From Candidatus Stahliibacteriota bacterium (GTDB lineage Bacteria; Hydrothermota; Tepidihabitantia; SM23-42): a stretch of 5,751 bases of DNA. The number at the start of each line of letters is the position of its first letter. The first letter of the stretch is position 1. Below, piece after piece: positions 1-5,751 of the stretch. The stretch spans positions 1 to 5,751 of the forward strand of contig JAUWLY010000202.1 of assembly GCA_030613445.1 (NCBI GenBank), read 5' to 3'. Below the pieces are notes generated by a model. That model had not been told where the DNA came from. It did not search any database and was given only the letters and a program-made list of their open reading frames with translations. A program made the position numbers and the translations under genes.

Positions 1-85
1 CTAAAGATATTCTTCGGTAAGAAAAAACTGATCGATCTACCTTTACCCATTATACAAGCGAAATGGCAGAGGAAGATCGTTTAGG

Positions 86-1453
86 TTATTTTATAAGTAC
101 GAGCTTTCTTTTGATAATTGCATTAGATGTTTTCAATAATAAATGATACACCCCATTAGGATATTCTTTTAGAGAAATTTTTTCAGAATAAGTGCCCGGA
201 GTTTTCTCACCATTAAATATTTTTTTAACCAACCTGCCCGAATTATCGTATAAATTCAGGAAAATTTTTTCTTTTCGTAGAATCACATAGTTTATTATAC
301 AATCATTTTTCATTGGATTTGGGGTGCAGATGATAAAATTTTTTGGTCGAGGGTTTATTTGTTTATTTTCATGAATTCCTTCTAGATCAGTATAAGTTGC
401 ATATATTGCCTGTGCGGCTACAGGAGCATCTTTATAACTAACCCAGATTCTACGATGATAAGGGTCAAAGGTTGTTCTGGGGTTGTATGCATTACCCGTA
501 TCCACCAGTTGGGGGGAGGTGACTGAATCACCTCCCCAGATTGCATAGTAGAGTCGATAATCATATTGACTTAAACTGTCGCAAAAGAATAACCATAATT
601 GACCGAGATCGTCACAAATCATTACAGGAGCAGTTTCAAATTCACTATTTAACCATAGTGTCTCAGGAGGAAGATTATTAGACACAAATCTTAATACGTA
701 AAATGTGCCGTTTCCCTTACGATATGAAACAAAAATTGAACTATCTGTTAGAGATGAAGTAATAAATGCCCCTCTGATCTCAATATCTCCATCCAGTGAA
801 AAATCAGTAGACCAATTTGCACCATTATACGTGCTGACATAAAGGCTATCTGGATTACCATTTAAACATCCCCAAACTAACCATAACCTGCCATTTCCTG
901 AAGTTGCCATCCCGTACGGCCACGAATCACCGATGTCAGAGACCTGTATTTGTGGTGACCATTCCACACCGTTGTAATAACAACTATATACCAAATGTAT
1001 ACCAAAGTAACCGGTACACCAAGCAACCCAGTAATTTCCTGTGCTATCTGCACTACCTGTTGCGGCATGATTACACGAAGGAAAAACCGGAATTGGTATA
1101 GTATCTGACCACTGTGTTCCATCATAATATCTGGTCCAAATTTCAGAATCATCGTCGCCAAGCACCCAGATGTTACCATTTTTATCCCTGGTTAATCCTT
1201 GTAAAAAAAACACTAAATTCTCTGGCATTACTGTATCTGGTTCAGATAGTATTCCACTTTCATAATAGCGAGCTAAAGTGTAAGAGCGAATAGGTGCCCA
1301 ATGGTCCTCCTGCCATGCAAACCAGATCTTTCCCTGATGATCTGATGTAACATATGGTGGTTCGAAATTCGTCAATGGAGTACTATCAGGTGTGATTTTT
1401 ATTGGTGTGACCCAGGTTTGTAAAAAGATAAGAATAATTGATACCATTTGCAC
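86..1453 (-). CDS. Secreted beta-propeller-like repeat protein with C-terminal type A sorting domain
   Basis: No enzymatic function is recognised. The protein (455 aa) has a short hydrophobic N-terminus (about residues 3-13) without a basic n-region, probably a signal peptide. Residues 35-355 contain about six degenerate repeats of the form D-x-x-G-x-[IL]-W-[VLF] followed by a Y-[NDY]-G-x-x-W-S turn; examples start near residues 38, 89, 136, 185, 281 and 330. This resembles six-bladed sialidase/BNR-like or two-component-regulator-type propellers. Residues 366-455 look like a type A (T9SS-like) sorting domain: TPNP at 377-380, an NLYDNSGRLVKK strand, NGVYHLLL, and a terminal KRKLVLIK. The start is GTG at 1453, inside the upstream TAG stop (TAGTG). 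An ATG two codons later (1447) is an alternative. Neither has a strong Shine-Dalgarno sequence, so translation is probably coupled to the upstream remnant gene. Likely role (inferred): a surface or extracellular binding protein. The coding assignment is firm; the function is not. Confidence 0.85.
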   Translation of the reverse strand: MQMVSIILIFLQTWVTPIKITPDSTPLTNFEPPYVTSDHQGKIWFAWQEDHWAPIRSYTLARYYESGILSEPDTVMPENLVFFLQGLTRDKNGNIWVLGDDDSEIWTRYYDGTQWSDTIPIPVFPSCNHAATGSADSTGNYWVAWCTGYFGIHLVYSCYYNGVEWSPQIQVSDIGDSWPYGMATSGNGRLWLVWGCLNGNPDSLYVSTYNGANWSTDFSLDGDIEIRGAFITSSLTDSSIFVSYRKGNGTFYVLRFVSNNLPPETLWLNSEFETAPVMICDDLGQLWLFFCDSLSQYDYRLYYAIWGGDSVTSPQLVDTGNAYNPRTTFDPYHRRIWVSYKDAPVAAQAIYATYTDLEGIHENKQINPRPKNFIICTPNPMKNDCIINYVILRKEKIFLNLYDNSGRLVKKIFNGEKTPGTYSEKISLKEYPNGVYHLLLKTSNAIIKRKLVLIK

Positions 1454-2150
1454 TATCTCAGCCAGATAAATTTTTCGGTTCTGTTATAACCTTCTGTATC
1501 GAGTCGAACAAAGTAAATACCAGCAGTCAAATCTTTAGATGTTAATAAAATTTCATTCGTCCCTATCTTTGCTTTTCCATTGAAAACTCTTTCGACCAAC
1601 CTTCCTGCAATGTCATATAGGTTTACTATAACCTTACGTTCATCAGGTGAATTGAACCTAATTTTCAAAACGTCTTTTACCGGTGTTGAATTCAGTGATT
1701 CATAGATAAATTGCTTTACTATCTGTTGTTCAGCTTCTTGTGGTCCTGAACGCTCAGGATATGCATCACTAACACTACAGGTACCTTCGTATGGATGACA
1801 GTTTGAATAGGTAACAGTTATATAAATGACACCACATTTATTTGGCTTTATAGTTATATTCGCATTTCCAAAATTATCTGTAAGCGTTTTAATATCGGGA
1901 TTTCTGCCTTTACAATATCTGAGGTGGTTATTTCCTGTGGTATATAGATTAGTTGATAGGTAATACCCTCAACAGTTGTATCCTCTGAAAACATACCATG
2001 GATTTTGACATTAAGAACTACTGCTTGAGCATCGTTTTGAAGTATTGTTATAGAGGGGGGGGTAGGTGTTGGTGTGCCATCAAAAGATACCCATCCAGCC
2101 ATAAGGCTGGTTATTAGGATTACTATACATGTGCTTATTCTTTTGAGCAT
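1453..2150 (-). pseudogene. Internally deleted, frameshifted gingipain-like (C25) secreted protease remnant
   Basis: From ATG 2150 the frame encodes a signal peptide (MLKRISTCIVILITSLMAG) and a segment resembling the N-terminal propeptide of C25 cysteine proteases: VVLNVKIHGMF, VEGITYQ, then KAEIPILKRL, compared with the family's usual 'G-K-P-E-L-P-x-L-x-R-L'. This frame stops at 1854-1856. A different frame, open from about 1920 to TAG 1453, continues with TLTDNFGNANITIKPNKCG and ITVTYSNCHPYEG, the style of the Ig-like domain that follows the C25 catalytic domain. A type A sorting domain follows (DVLKIRF, VNLYDIAGRLVE, GIYFVRL, TEKFIWLR). One added base in the A4 run at 1887-1890 would fuse both parts into about 232 aa. 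Intact C25 proteases are several times longer; the whole catalytic region with its His and Cys is absent. Alternatives are an assembly collapse or a small functional secreted protein. The family call rests on remembered motifs, not a search. The region from 1669 to 1853 is coding in this second frame rather than intergenic. Confidence 0.68.
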
Positions 2151-2154
2151 TTTA

Positions 2155-2161
2155 CACCTCC
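2155..2161 (-). promoter_or_regulatory. Ribosome binding site of the C25 remnant gene
   Basis: GGAGGTG lies 4 nt (TAAA) upstream of ATG 2150. This is a near-perfect anti-Shine-Dalgarno match and fixes the start just before the signal peptide. The start signals of this broken gene therefore remain intact. Confidence 0.85.
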
Positions 2162-2237
2162 GCTGTTAACAACTCTACATCAACTTCTTTGAATATGTTT
2201 ATTATGCCTCAGAAATCAGAAACGCTTCAACACTGAA

Positions 2238-2258
2238 TTGGTGTATTTAATACGCCAA
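2238..2258 (-). promoter_or_regulatory. Small imperfect hairpin or operator-like dyad in the leader
   Basis: A 21-nt dyad: TTGG, a C/A mismatch, GTAT, loop TAA, ATAC, CCAA. It lies about 25-45 nt downstream of the predicted transcription start and about 90 nt before the ATG. It could be an RNA hairpin in the 5' leader or a protein-binding operator. No riboswitch consensus is recognised in the rest of the leader. A short dyad like this can occur by chance in AT-rich DNA, hence the low confidence. Confidence 0.3.
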
Positions 2259-2289
2259 CATCATCTCTTGAGACATCTACTATTACTAC

Positions 2290-2317
2290 ATTATAATAGA
2301 CTTACATAAGTTGTCAA
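2290..2317 (-). promoter_or_regulatory. Consensus sigma70-type promoter upstream of the C25 remnant and propeller gene
   Basis: On the minus strand TTGACA (2317-2312) is followed after 16 bp by TATAAT (2295-2290). Both hexamers match the primary-sigma-factor consensus exactly. The predicted start point is near 2283, giving an untranslated leader of about 130 nt before ATG 2150. It would transcribe the remnant gene and, through the TAG/GTG overlap, the propeller gene at 86-1453. It is the only convincing promoter I see in the window. Confidence 0.75.
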
Positions 2318-2350
2318 GGGGTGCAGTGCGAGGGATATAACATACTAAGT

Positions 2351-2476
2351 TTTACATTCAAGGCTAAAACCCGAATACTAAATGTCAAAAATAATATCTT
2401 ATCGATAAAAACTTTGGTTTTTGGCATTTGTCATTTGAAATTCATTTGGCCTTTGATATTTGTAATTTGACCTCAA
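2351..2476. repeat. CAAAT-rich degenerate intergenic element with long imperfect dyad
   Basis: Immediately 3' of the S8 stop, the minus strand reads as an array of CAAA/CAAAT words spaced about 7-11 nt apart (about 2475-2412). It is followed by a central 10-bp palindrome TTATCGATAA (2399-2408) and an arm of opposite polarity (2391-2358). AAATGTCAAAAA (2380-2391) can pair with TTTTTGGCATTT (2418-2429) over 12 bp with a single G-U wobble, and AAGGCTAAA-type outer segments also partly pair. This organisation matches interspersed AT-rich intergenic elements made of CAAATNN words that I recall from candidate-phylum and PVC/FCB genomes. It could fold at the end of the S8 transcript and act as a 3' stabiliser or terminator-like element, although there is no clean U-tract. 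Repetitiveness in this genome cannot be tested from one window. Confidence 0.5.
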
Positions 2477-2480
2477 TGTT

Positions 2481-5213
2481 CTATCTTATCACCGCTATCT
2501 TCACAACATCACTCCCGCCACCGCGGGTGACCAGTAAGCAGTAATACATACCACTTGGAACTTCTTCACCGTCTTCATTAGTACCATCCCAAATAAACGC
2601 AGCATCGGCAGCTTGCGGATTTGTGTCAGTATAACGACCTGGTAATATCAGCCCTCTATTTTCAGAGCGAATTAGACGACCAGTGATCGAGTAGATGCGG
2701 AATTCAACATTATTCGATACTTCCAATTGGAATGGGATACAGATATTGCTGTGTTCGGTCAAGATAAATGGATTTGGGTACGGCGTTAGAAAGTTAGAAC
2801 CTCCGGATGTATCAAAGGGCGTTGGCGAAGCATAGAATGCAGCTAATGCATCAGGCCAACCGTAGCCCATACTGTCAGTCGGTGCACTGGCATGGCTCGC
2901 AGTTTGAAAAAGGGCACTCTTTACTGAGTCGACATTCCAAGAGGGGTGTCCTTCTAATAAGAGGGCACAAATCCCTGAAACCATGGCAGCAGCTCCAGAG
3001 GTTCCACTTGAGGCGAGATAGGAATTAGTAGAATCAGGGTGGACAACGATCACTGAATGTGCCAGGCATACCAGCTCAGGTTTCTTGAGCGAGTGATCAG
3101 GTGTTTGAAAATACCCGGAAAATTCCCAGTGCTCAAAGACCGAGTCAATTCCCCCTACCGTGAGTACGCCTTGGGCATCACCGGGTATGACAATGCGTGG
3201 TATGCTGAAATTGCCTGACGAGTTGATGATTATCATCCCTCGTTTGGCAGCTTCGTTAGCAGCGATAGAGGCTGGTGAAGTATTACCATCGTAATCATCT
3301 GGCCAGAAATACCCTTCAGTATAGCCCAGTGAGCTATTTACAATATCTGCTCCTTTTGATTCAAACCACTCAAGACCTGCAATCCAGGTATCTTCTTCAA
3401 CTGGGAACTCGTATGAATCATCTGGATTCTCGGTTTTTGCAACTAAAAATTGTGTTGCTGGCGCGACGCCAACATAGGTATCCTGAAGGTATCCGCCGAT
3501 CGCGCTGAGCATCTCGGTTCCGTGATGAAGATGAGGATATTCCGGGTCATCAATTGAATAACCGTCAGTAATAGAATCACCGCGCGTGCAATGAAATTCG
3601 ATGATCTTAGAGTTGTCCGTACCAAGGGTTGGCAAGTAGACAAATTCCGCGGCCAATGAATCCAAAACAGCAAAGCTATTCCCATTATTGTATGATGTTT
3701 TGGAATATATATTACCCTGGGTTTCCCATAGTGCGGTGATGGTTGCACCGTTTTTCTCAAGTGAAATTTTCCCAATTGCGTTGCTTAAATCAGAAAGGTA
3801 GATCGGCATGCTGAAGGTATTACCGAAATCATCTGATATACAAAATGCGATCCTCGACAGCGGACTGTTCGATCGATCTTCCCAGAGCAGAAAAATCGTA
3901 TCGCCCATAGTTTTAGCTTCGACATCTTTGCCCGACCACAGTGTTTTTTTCACAAAGGTTGTTTCGGGCACTGAAGATCTAATCAAATAGACCGAATCGT
4001 CCGGCATCGTATGATAGAAGACACCTATTTTATTGACACCAGCAATCACCTCTGGTGCATGGATATTTTGTGTTGAAGAATCAATGATTACCCTTGGGAG
4101 AAAGCCATTTATATCACCTTTTTTAAGATATAGGTGATTTTGTGTGTGGAAGACGACATGAATACTATCGTTGATTTGTACTGCCGAAGGCTCACGATAG
4201 GATACACCAAGGATTAAAGTTGTTGGTGAGACGAGCACTGTGGAGTCTGAAATGACCAAGTATTTCATAGCATAAGATGGCGATACCGTGCCATAGCGAT
4301 GGCGATAGAACAAAAAGATCGTATCCCGACCACAGACATTCAGGTCGTTGACCCATTGATACATAAAGTTGTTTGTCAATTTGATGAGTCGTTCCCAGGT
4401 AAAGCCATCGTCTGCTGAGTATGTGTACAGAACATCGCGGACATTGACATTAAGGTTCATTGTGTCACCGGATAGAAATAGATAGAGCATTGAACCGTCT
4501 TTATGAAAAAGCATTTGACTGAATACACCTGATTCCTGCGAAATCAGGATGTCGTCCATATAAATTCGATCACCTTCAAGAAAATCATGTTCTGCCAGCA
4601 CAACAATATTATCAAGCGCTGCATGTTTTCGTCTCAGACCAGTATCGAGGATACCTAAAATCACGCCTGAACCGAAGAAACCTTGGTTGTGTAACTCGTC
4701 GATATTGAACATATCTAACTGTTTGTAAGTGATACCGAAGACTAGGGAGTCCAGGAGTGTGGTTTCTGTGTGCTTGATCCCTTGGTAAGATGCAACAGTG
4801 GTTATTTTATGAACGAAATCAAGACTGGCAATACGATCGATATCTTGTTTGAATATCCAGAAACTCGCGGCATTGAGCCATTTAGATTCCCTGATGAGCA
4901 ACCCGCCAAGTGCTTCAACCTCACGTATATAGTCTCGATCAAGTGGAATATCACCGTAGTCTATAATGCTGCCTTTGCGTAGCCTTCTTTCGTAAGCAGA
5001 TTTCTCCATATTATTGCTGACTGTTTCTAAGACACGCGCATAGTCATCTTGACCAAACCCTTTGTCGGTGAAGTAAATCCAAGCACGCACATGATTGTCT
5101 TGGTAGCATTCTGAAGCGACTTTATTGGATAATGGTGCTCGATAACCATACATCTCTTTCTGTTGTATATAGTTGAGAGAAGTAACACATAAAATAAGCA
5201 ATATATTAATCAT
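2481..5213 (-). CDS. Secreted subtilisin-family (S8) serine protease with propeller insertion and FlgD-Ig-like C-terminus
   Basis: Predicted exported endopeptidase; substrate unknown. Residues are numbered from ATG 5213; an ATG one codon earlier (5216) sits too close to the GGAGG. Order: hydrophobic leader (1-15, no basic residues); a prodomain (about 40-140) of the kind seen before fervidolysin-like subtilases (VRAWIYFTDKG, SKWLNAASF); then the S8 domain. Catalytic residues: Asp190 (ILDTG), His564 (HHGTE), oxyanion Asn668 (SSGN) and Ser739 (SGTSGAAA; a variant of GTSMAAP, with the nucleophile retained). Asp and His are about 374 residues apart, against a few tens in ordinary subtilases. The insert (about 219-547) carries Asp-boxes SADDGFTW (266-273) and SDDFGNTF (460-467) plus a weaker SYNNGNSF (507-514), so it is probably a sialidase/BNR-type propeller. 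The C-terminus (806-910) has YPNPF, a GRLIR strand, WDGTNEDGEEVPSGMYY and a final VVKIAVIR, a FlgD-Ig/sorting-type domain. All key residues are present, so it is probably active. G+C appears higher than in the two genes downstream of it. Confidence 0.93.
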   Translation of the reverse strand: MINILLILCVTSLNYIQQKEMYGYRAPLSNKVASECYQDNHVRAWIYFTDKGFGQDDYARVLETVSNNMEKSAYERRLRKGSIIDYGDIPLDRDYIREVEALGGLLIRESKWLNAASFWIFKQDIDRIASLDFVHKITTVASYQGIKHTETTLLDSLVFGITYKQLDMFNIDELHNQGFFGSGVILGILDTGLRRKHAALDNIVVLAEHDFLEGDRIYMDDILISQESGVFSQMLFHKDGSMLYLFLSGDTMNLNVNVRDVLYTYSADDGFTWERLIKLTNNFMYQWVNDLNVCGRDTIFLFYRHRYGTVSPSYAMKYLVISDSTVLVSPTTLILGVSYREPSAVQINDSIHVVFHTQNHLYLKKGDINGFLPRVIIDSSTQNIHAPEVIAGVNKIGVFYHTMPDDSVYLIRSSVPETTFVKKTLWSGKDVEAKTMGDTIFLLWEDRSNSPLSRIAFCISDDFGNTFSMPIYLSDLSNAIGKISLEKNGATITALWETQGNIYSKTSYNNGNSFAVLDSLAAEFVYLPTLGTDNSKIIEFHCTRGDSITDGYSIDDPEYPHLHHGTEMLSAIGGYLQDTYVGVAPATQFLVAKTENPDDSYEFPVEEDTWIAGLEWFESKGADIVNSSLGYTEGYFWPDDYDGNTSPASIAANEAAKRGMIIINSSGNFSIPRIVIPGDAQGVLTVGGIDSVFEHWEFSGYFQTPDHSLKKPELVCLAHSVIVVHPDSTNSYLASSGTSGAAAMVSGICALLLEGHPSWNVDSVKSALFQTASHASAPTDSMGYGWPDALAAFYASPTPFDTSGGSNFLTPYPNPFILTEHSNICIPFQLEVSNNVEFRIYSITGRLIRSENRGLILPGRYTDTNPQAADAAFIWDGTNEDGEEVPSGMYYCLLVTRGGGSDVVKIAVIR

Positions 5214-5217
5214 CATT

Positions 5218-5224
5218 CCTCCTT
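5218..5224 (-). promoter_or_regulatory. Ribosome binding site of the S8 protease gene
   Basis: The minus strand reads AAGGAGGAATGATG. GGAGG (5222-5218) is 1 nt from the first ATG (5216) and 4 nt from the second (5213). The second spacing is more normal, so 5213 is preferred; the choice changes the protein by one Met only. Confidence 0.75.
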
Positions 5225-5268
5225 ATATTCAGCAAAAAATGAAATCCTGCATTATTTTGCACGATAAA

Positions 5269-5300
5269 CCTGTCCTGCCTGTCCCGAGCCAGTCGAGGTG
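5269..5300. repeat. GC-rich REP-like intergenic sequence between rhomboid and S8 genes
   Basis: Within an AT-rich spacer, a GC-rich patch contains CCTGTCC twice (5269-5275 and 5278-5284) followed by CGAGCCAGTCGAGG (5285-5298). It closely resembles the widely scattered intergenic sequence with core CTGTCC(C/T)GAGCGAAGTCGA(A/G)GG that I recall from many unrelated and uncultured bacterial genomes, with a small change in the middle. It lies 13-44 bases past the rhomboid stop and is not part of a convincing gene. The likeness is from memory; copy number in this genome is unknown. Confidence 0.5.
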
Positions 5301-5312
5301 TTTTCTATGTTA

Positions 5313-5751
5313 CTACTGTATTTTGTATTCATAAAGTTGTTTTTTTCGTTTAAATTTAAACGGCACTGCCCATAGCAAACCAACCAGAAAACCGCCGATG
5401 TGCGCAAGATATGCAACGCCGCCACCGCTGGCACGCATTGATGATATACCAAACAGAAACTGCATTAAGAACCAAATACCCAGGAATGCTAATGAAGGCA
5501 ACTGGATAACTCTGAAGAAGAAACCCAAAGGAACAAGGGTTAATATCTTCGCCTTGGGGAACAACAGGACATAGGCACCTAATACACCGGATATTGCACC
5601 GCTCGCACCAACCATGGGGATTGTTGAGTTTGGTGCAAAGATGCTGTGTAAGAGAGTGCCGGCAATGCCACAAATCAAATAGAAAAATATGAACATCACA
5701 TGACCAACGCAGTCTTCGATATTATCGGCAAAAATCCATAAGAAGAGCATA
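5313..5751 (-). CDS. Rhomboid-family intramembrane serine protease, 5' part missing
   Basis: This is the C-terminal 145 residues of a membrane protease that cleaves transmembrane segments within the lipid bilayer. The visible part opens with MLFLWIFADNIED, the conserved end of the L1 loop/TM2 region that usually follows H-x-x-x-N, so the ATG at 5750 is probably internal and the real start lies beyond the window edge. Counting from that Met, the catalytic Ser is residue 50 in GASGAISGVLGAY and the catalytic His is residue 117 in AHIGGFLVGLLW. Several hydrophobic helices are evident (about 16-35, 46-63, 68-78, 86-103, 111-129), followed by a basic cytoplasmic tail FKFKRKKQ. Length and motif spacing fit bacterial GlpG/YqgP-like rhomboids of six transmembrane helices. 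The S8 gene follows after a 99-base spacer; co-transcription is possible but not shown. No substrate can be inferred. Confidence 0.93.
   Translation of the reverse strand, partial: MLFLWIFADNIEDCVGHVMFIFFYLICGIAGTLLHSIFAPNSTIPMVGASGAISGVLGAYVLLFPKAKILTLVPLGFFFRVIQLPSLAFLGIWFLMQFLFGISSMRASGGGVAYLAHIGGFLVGLLWAVPFKFKRKKQLYEYKIQ

Larger units (their letters stand above)
2162..2480. other. 319-base gene-free interval
   Basis: I find no credible reading frame here on either strand. The S8-proximal half (2480 to about 2345) is the CAAAT-rich dyad element. The other half holds the TTGACA-N16-TATAAT promoter and the leader of the next gene with its small hairpin. The interval separates two transcription units: the S8 gene upstream, and the C25 remnant plus propeller gene downstream. 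Confidence 0.7.

Noticed and set aside
1..50. Possible start of another minus-strand gene (ATG at 50, MGKGRSISFFLPKN...) with TATAAT overlapping just upstream (54-49)
   Set aside because: Only 16 codons are visible before the edge, there is no Shine-Dalgarno sequence and no -35 match, and the TATAAT overlaps the would-be start. Bases 1-85 hold nothing I can support.
904..1101. Plus-strand open frames inside the minus-strand genes (also at 2807-3028, 3275-3508, 3808-3990, 4770-4982)
   Set aside because: All are antisense to strongly supported coding sequence, with no ribosome site or recognisable product.
1850..1900. Programmed -1 frameshifting to express the C25 remnant
   Set aside because: The A TTA AAA context is a poor slippery heptamer and no clear downstream stimulatory hairpin is seen; the missing catalytic domain points to gene decay or an assembly gap instead.
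2400..2476. CRISPR-like reading of the regularly spaced CAAAT words
   Set aside because: The units are only 5-8 nt, degenerate and without spacers of constant length; no cas genes are present.
3443..3775. 110-codon open frame inside the S8 gene in another frame
   Set aside because: It is fully contained in the S8 coding sequence, has no family resemblance and a basic, low-complexity composition typical of out-of-frame translation.
5252..5452. 66-codon minus-strand open frame overlapping the rhomboid 3' end
   Set aside because: It overlaps a well-supported rhomboid frame and its tail (TSTGSGQAGQ) is just the translation of the GC-rich repeat.
5313..5751. Rhombosortase-type processing of the neighbouring secreted proteins by the rhomboid
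   Set aside because: Rhombosortase substrates end in a GlyGly-CTERM with a hydrophobic helix and basic tail. None of the three exported proteins has one; their C-termini are beta-rich domains.

Overview
All genes in this window lie on the minus strand, so the order of transcription is right to left. The coding content is a 5'-truncated rhomboid protease (5313-5751), a large secreted subtilisin-family (S8) protease (2481-5213), the broken remnant of a gingipain-like (C25) secreted protease (1453-2150), and a secreted beta-propeller-like protein (86-1453). The last three end in C-terminal domains of the FlgD-Ig / 'type A sorting' kind, as used by type IX-secreted and surface-anchored proteins. 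AT-rich DNA, the combination of fervidolysin-like S8 and C25 proteases with such C-termini, and good GGAGG ribosome sites suggest an uncultured bacterium of the FCB/Bacteroidota-like radiation, for example candidate phylum WOR-3 or Cloacimonadota-like lineages. This placement is inferred from protein style, not from a marker gene.

Region by region (5' to 3' of the transcripts): 5751-5313 holds the catalytic half of a rhomboid, with GASG and AHIGG motifs. 5312-5214 is a short spacer with a GC-rich repeat-like sequence and a strong Shine-Dalgarno site. 5213-2481 is the S8 protease, in which a roughly 330-residue Asp-box (sialidase-type) propeller is inserted between the catalytic Asp and His. 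2480-2162 is a 319-base gene-free stretch with two parts. The part next to the S8 stop is a degenerate CAAAT-rich element with a dyad. The part next to the following gene carries a perfect-consensus sigma70-type promoter and a leader of about 130 nt. 2150-1453 is the C25 remnant: a signal peptide and propeptide joined, through a frame break, to the post-catalytic Ig-like segment and sorting domain, with the catalytic domain missing. 1453-86 is the propeller protein, whose GTG start overlaps the TAG stop of the remnant. 85-1 holds no supportable gene.

The cluster looks like a set of exported, cell-surface or extracellular proteolytic and binding proteins. No complete new system can be demonstrated. 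The two strongest observations are the split-catalytic-domain subtilase with its inserted propeller and the collapsed C25 protease gene, which still has a strong promoter and is translationally linked to the downstream propeller gene.
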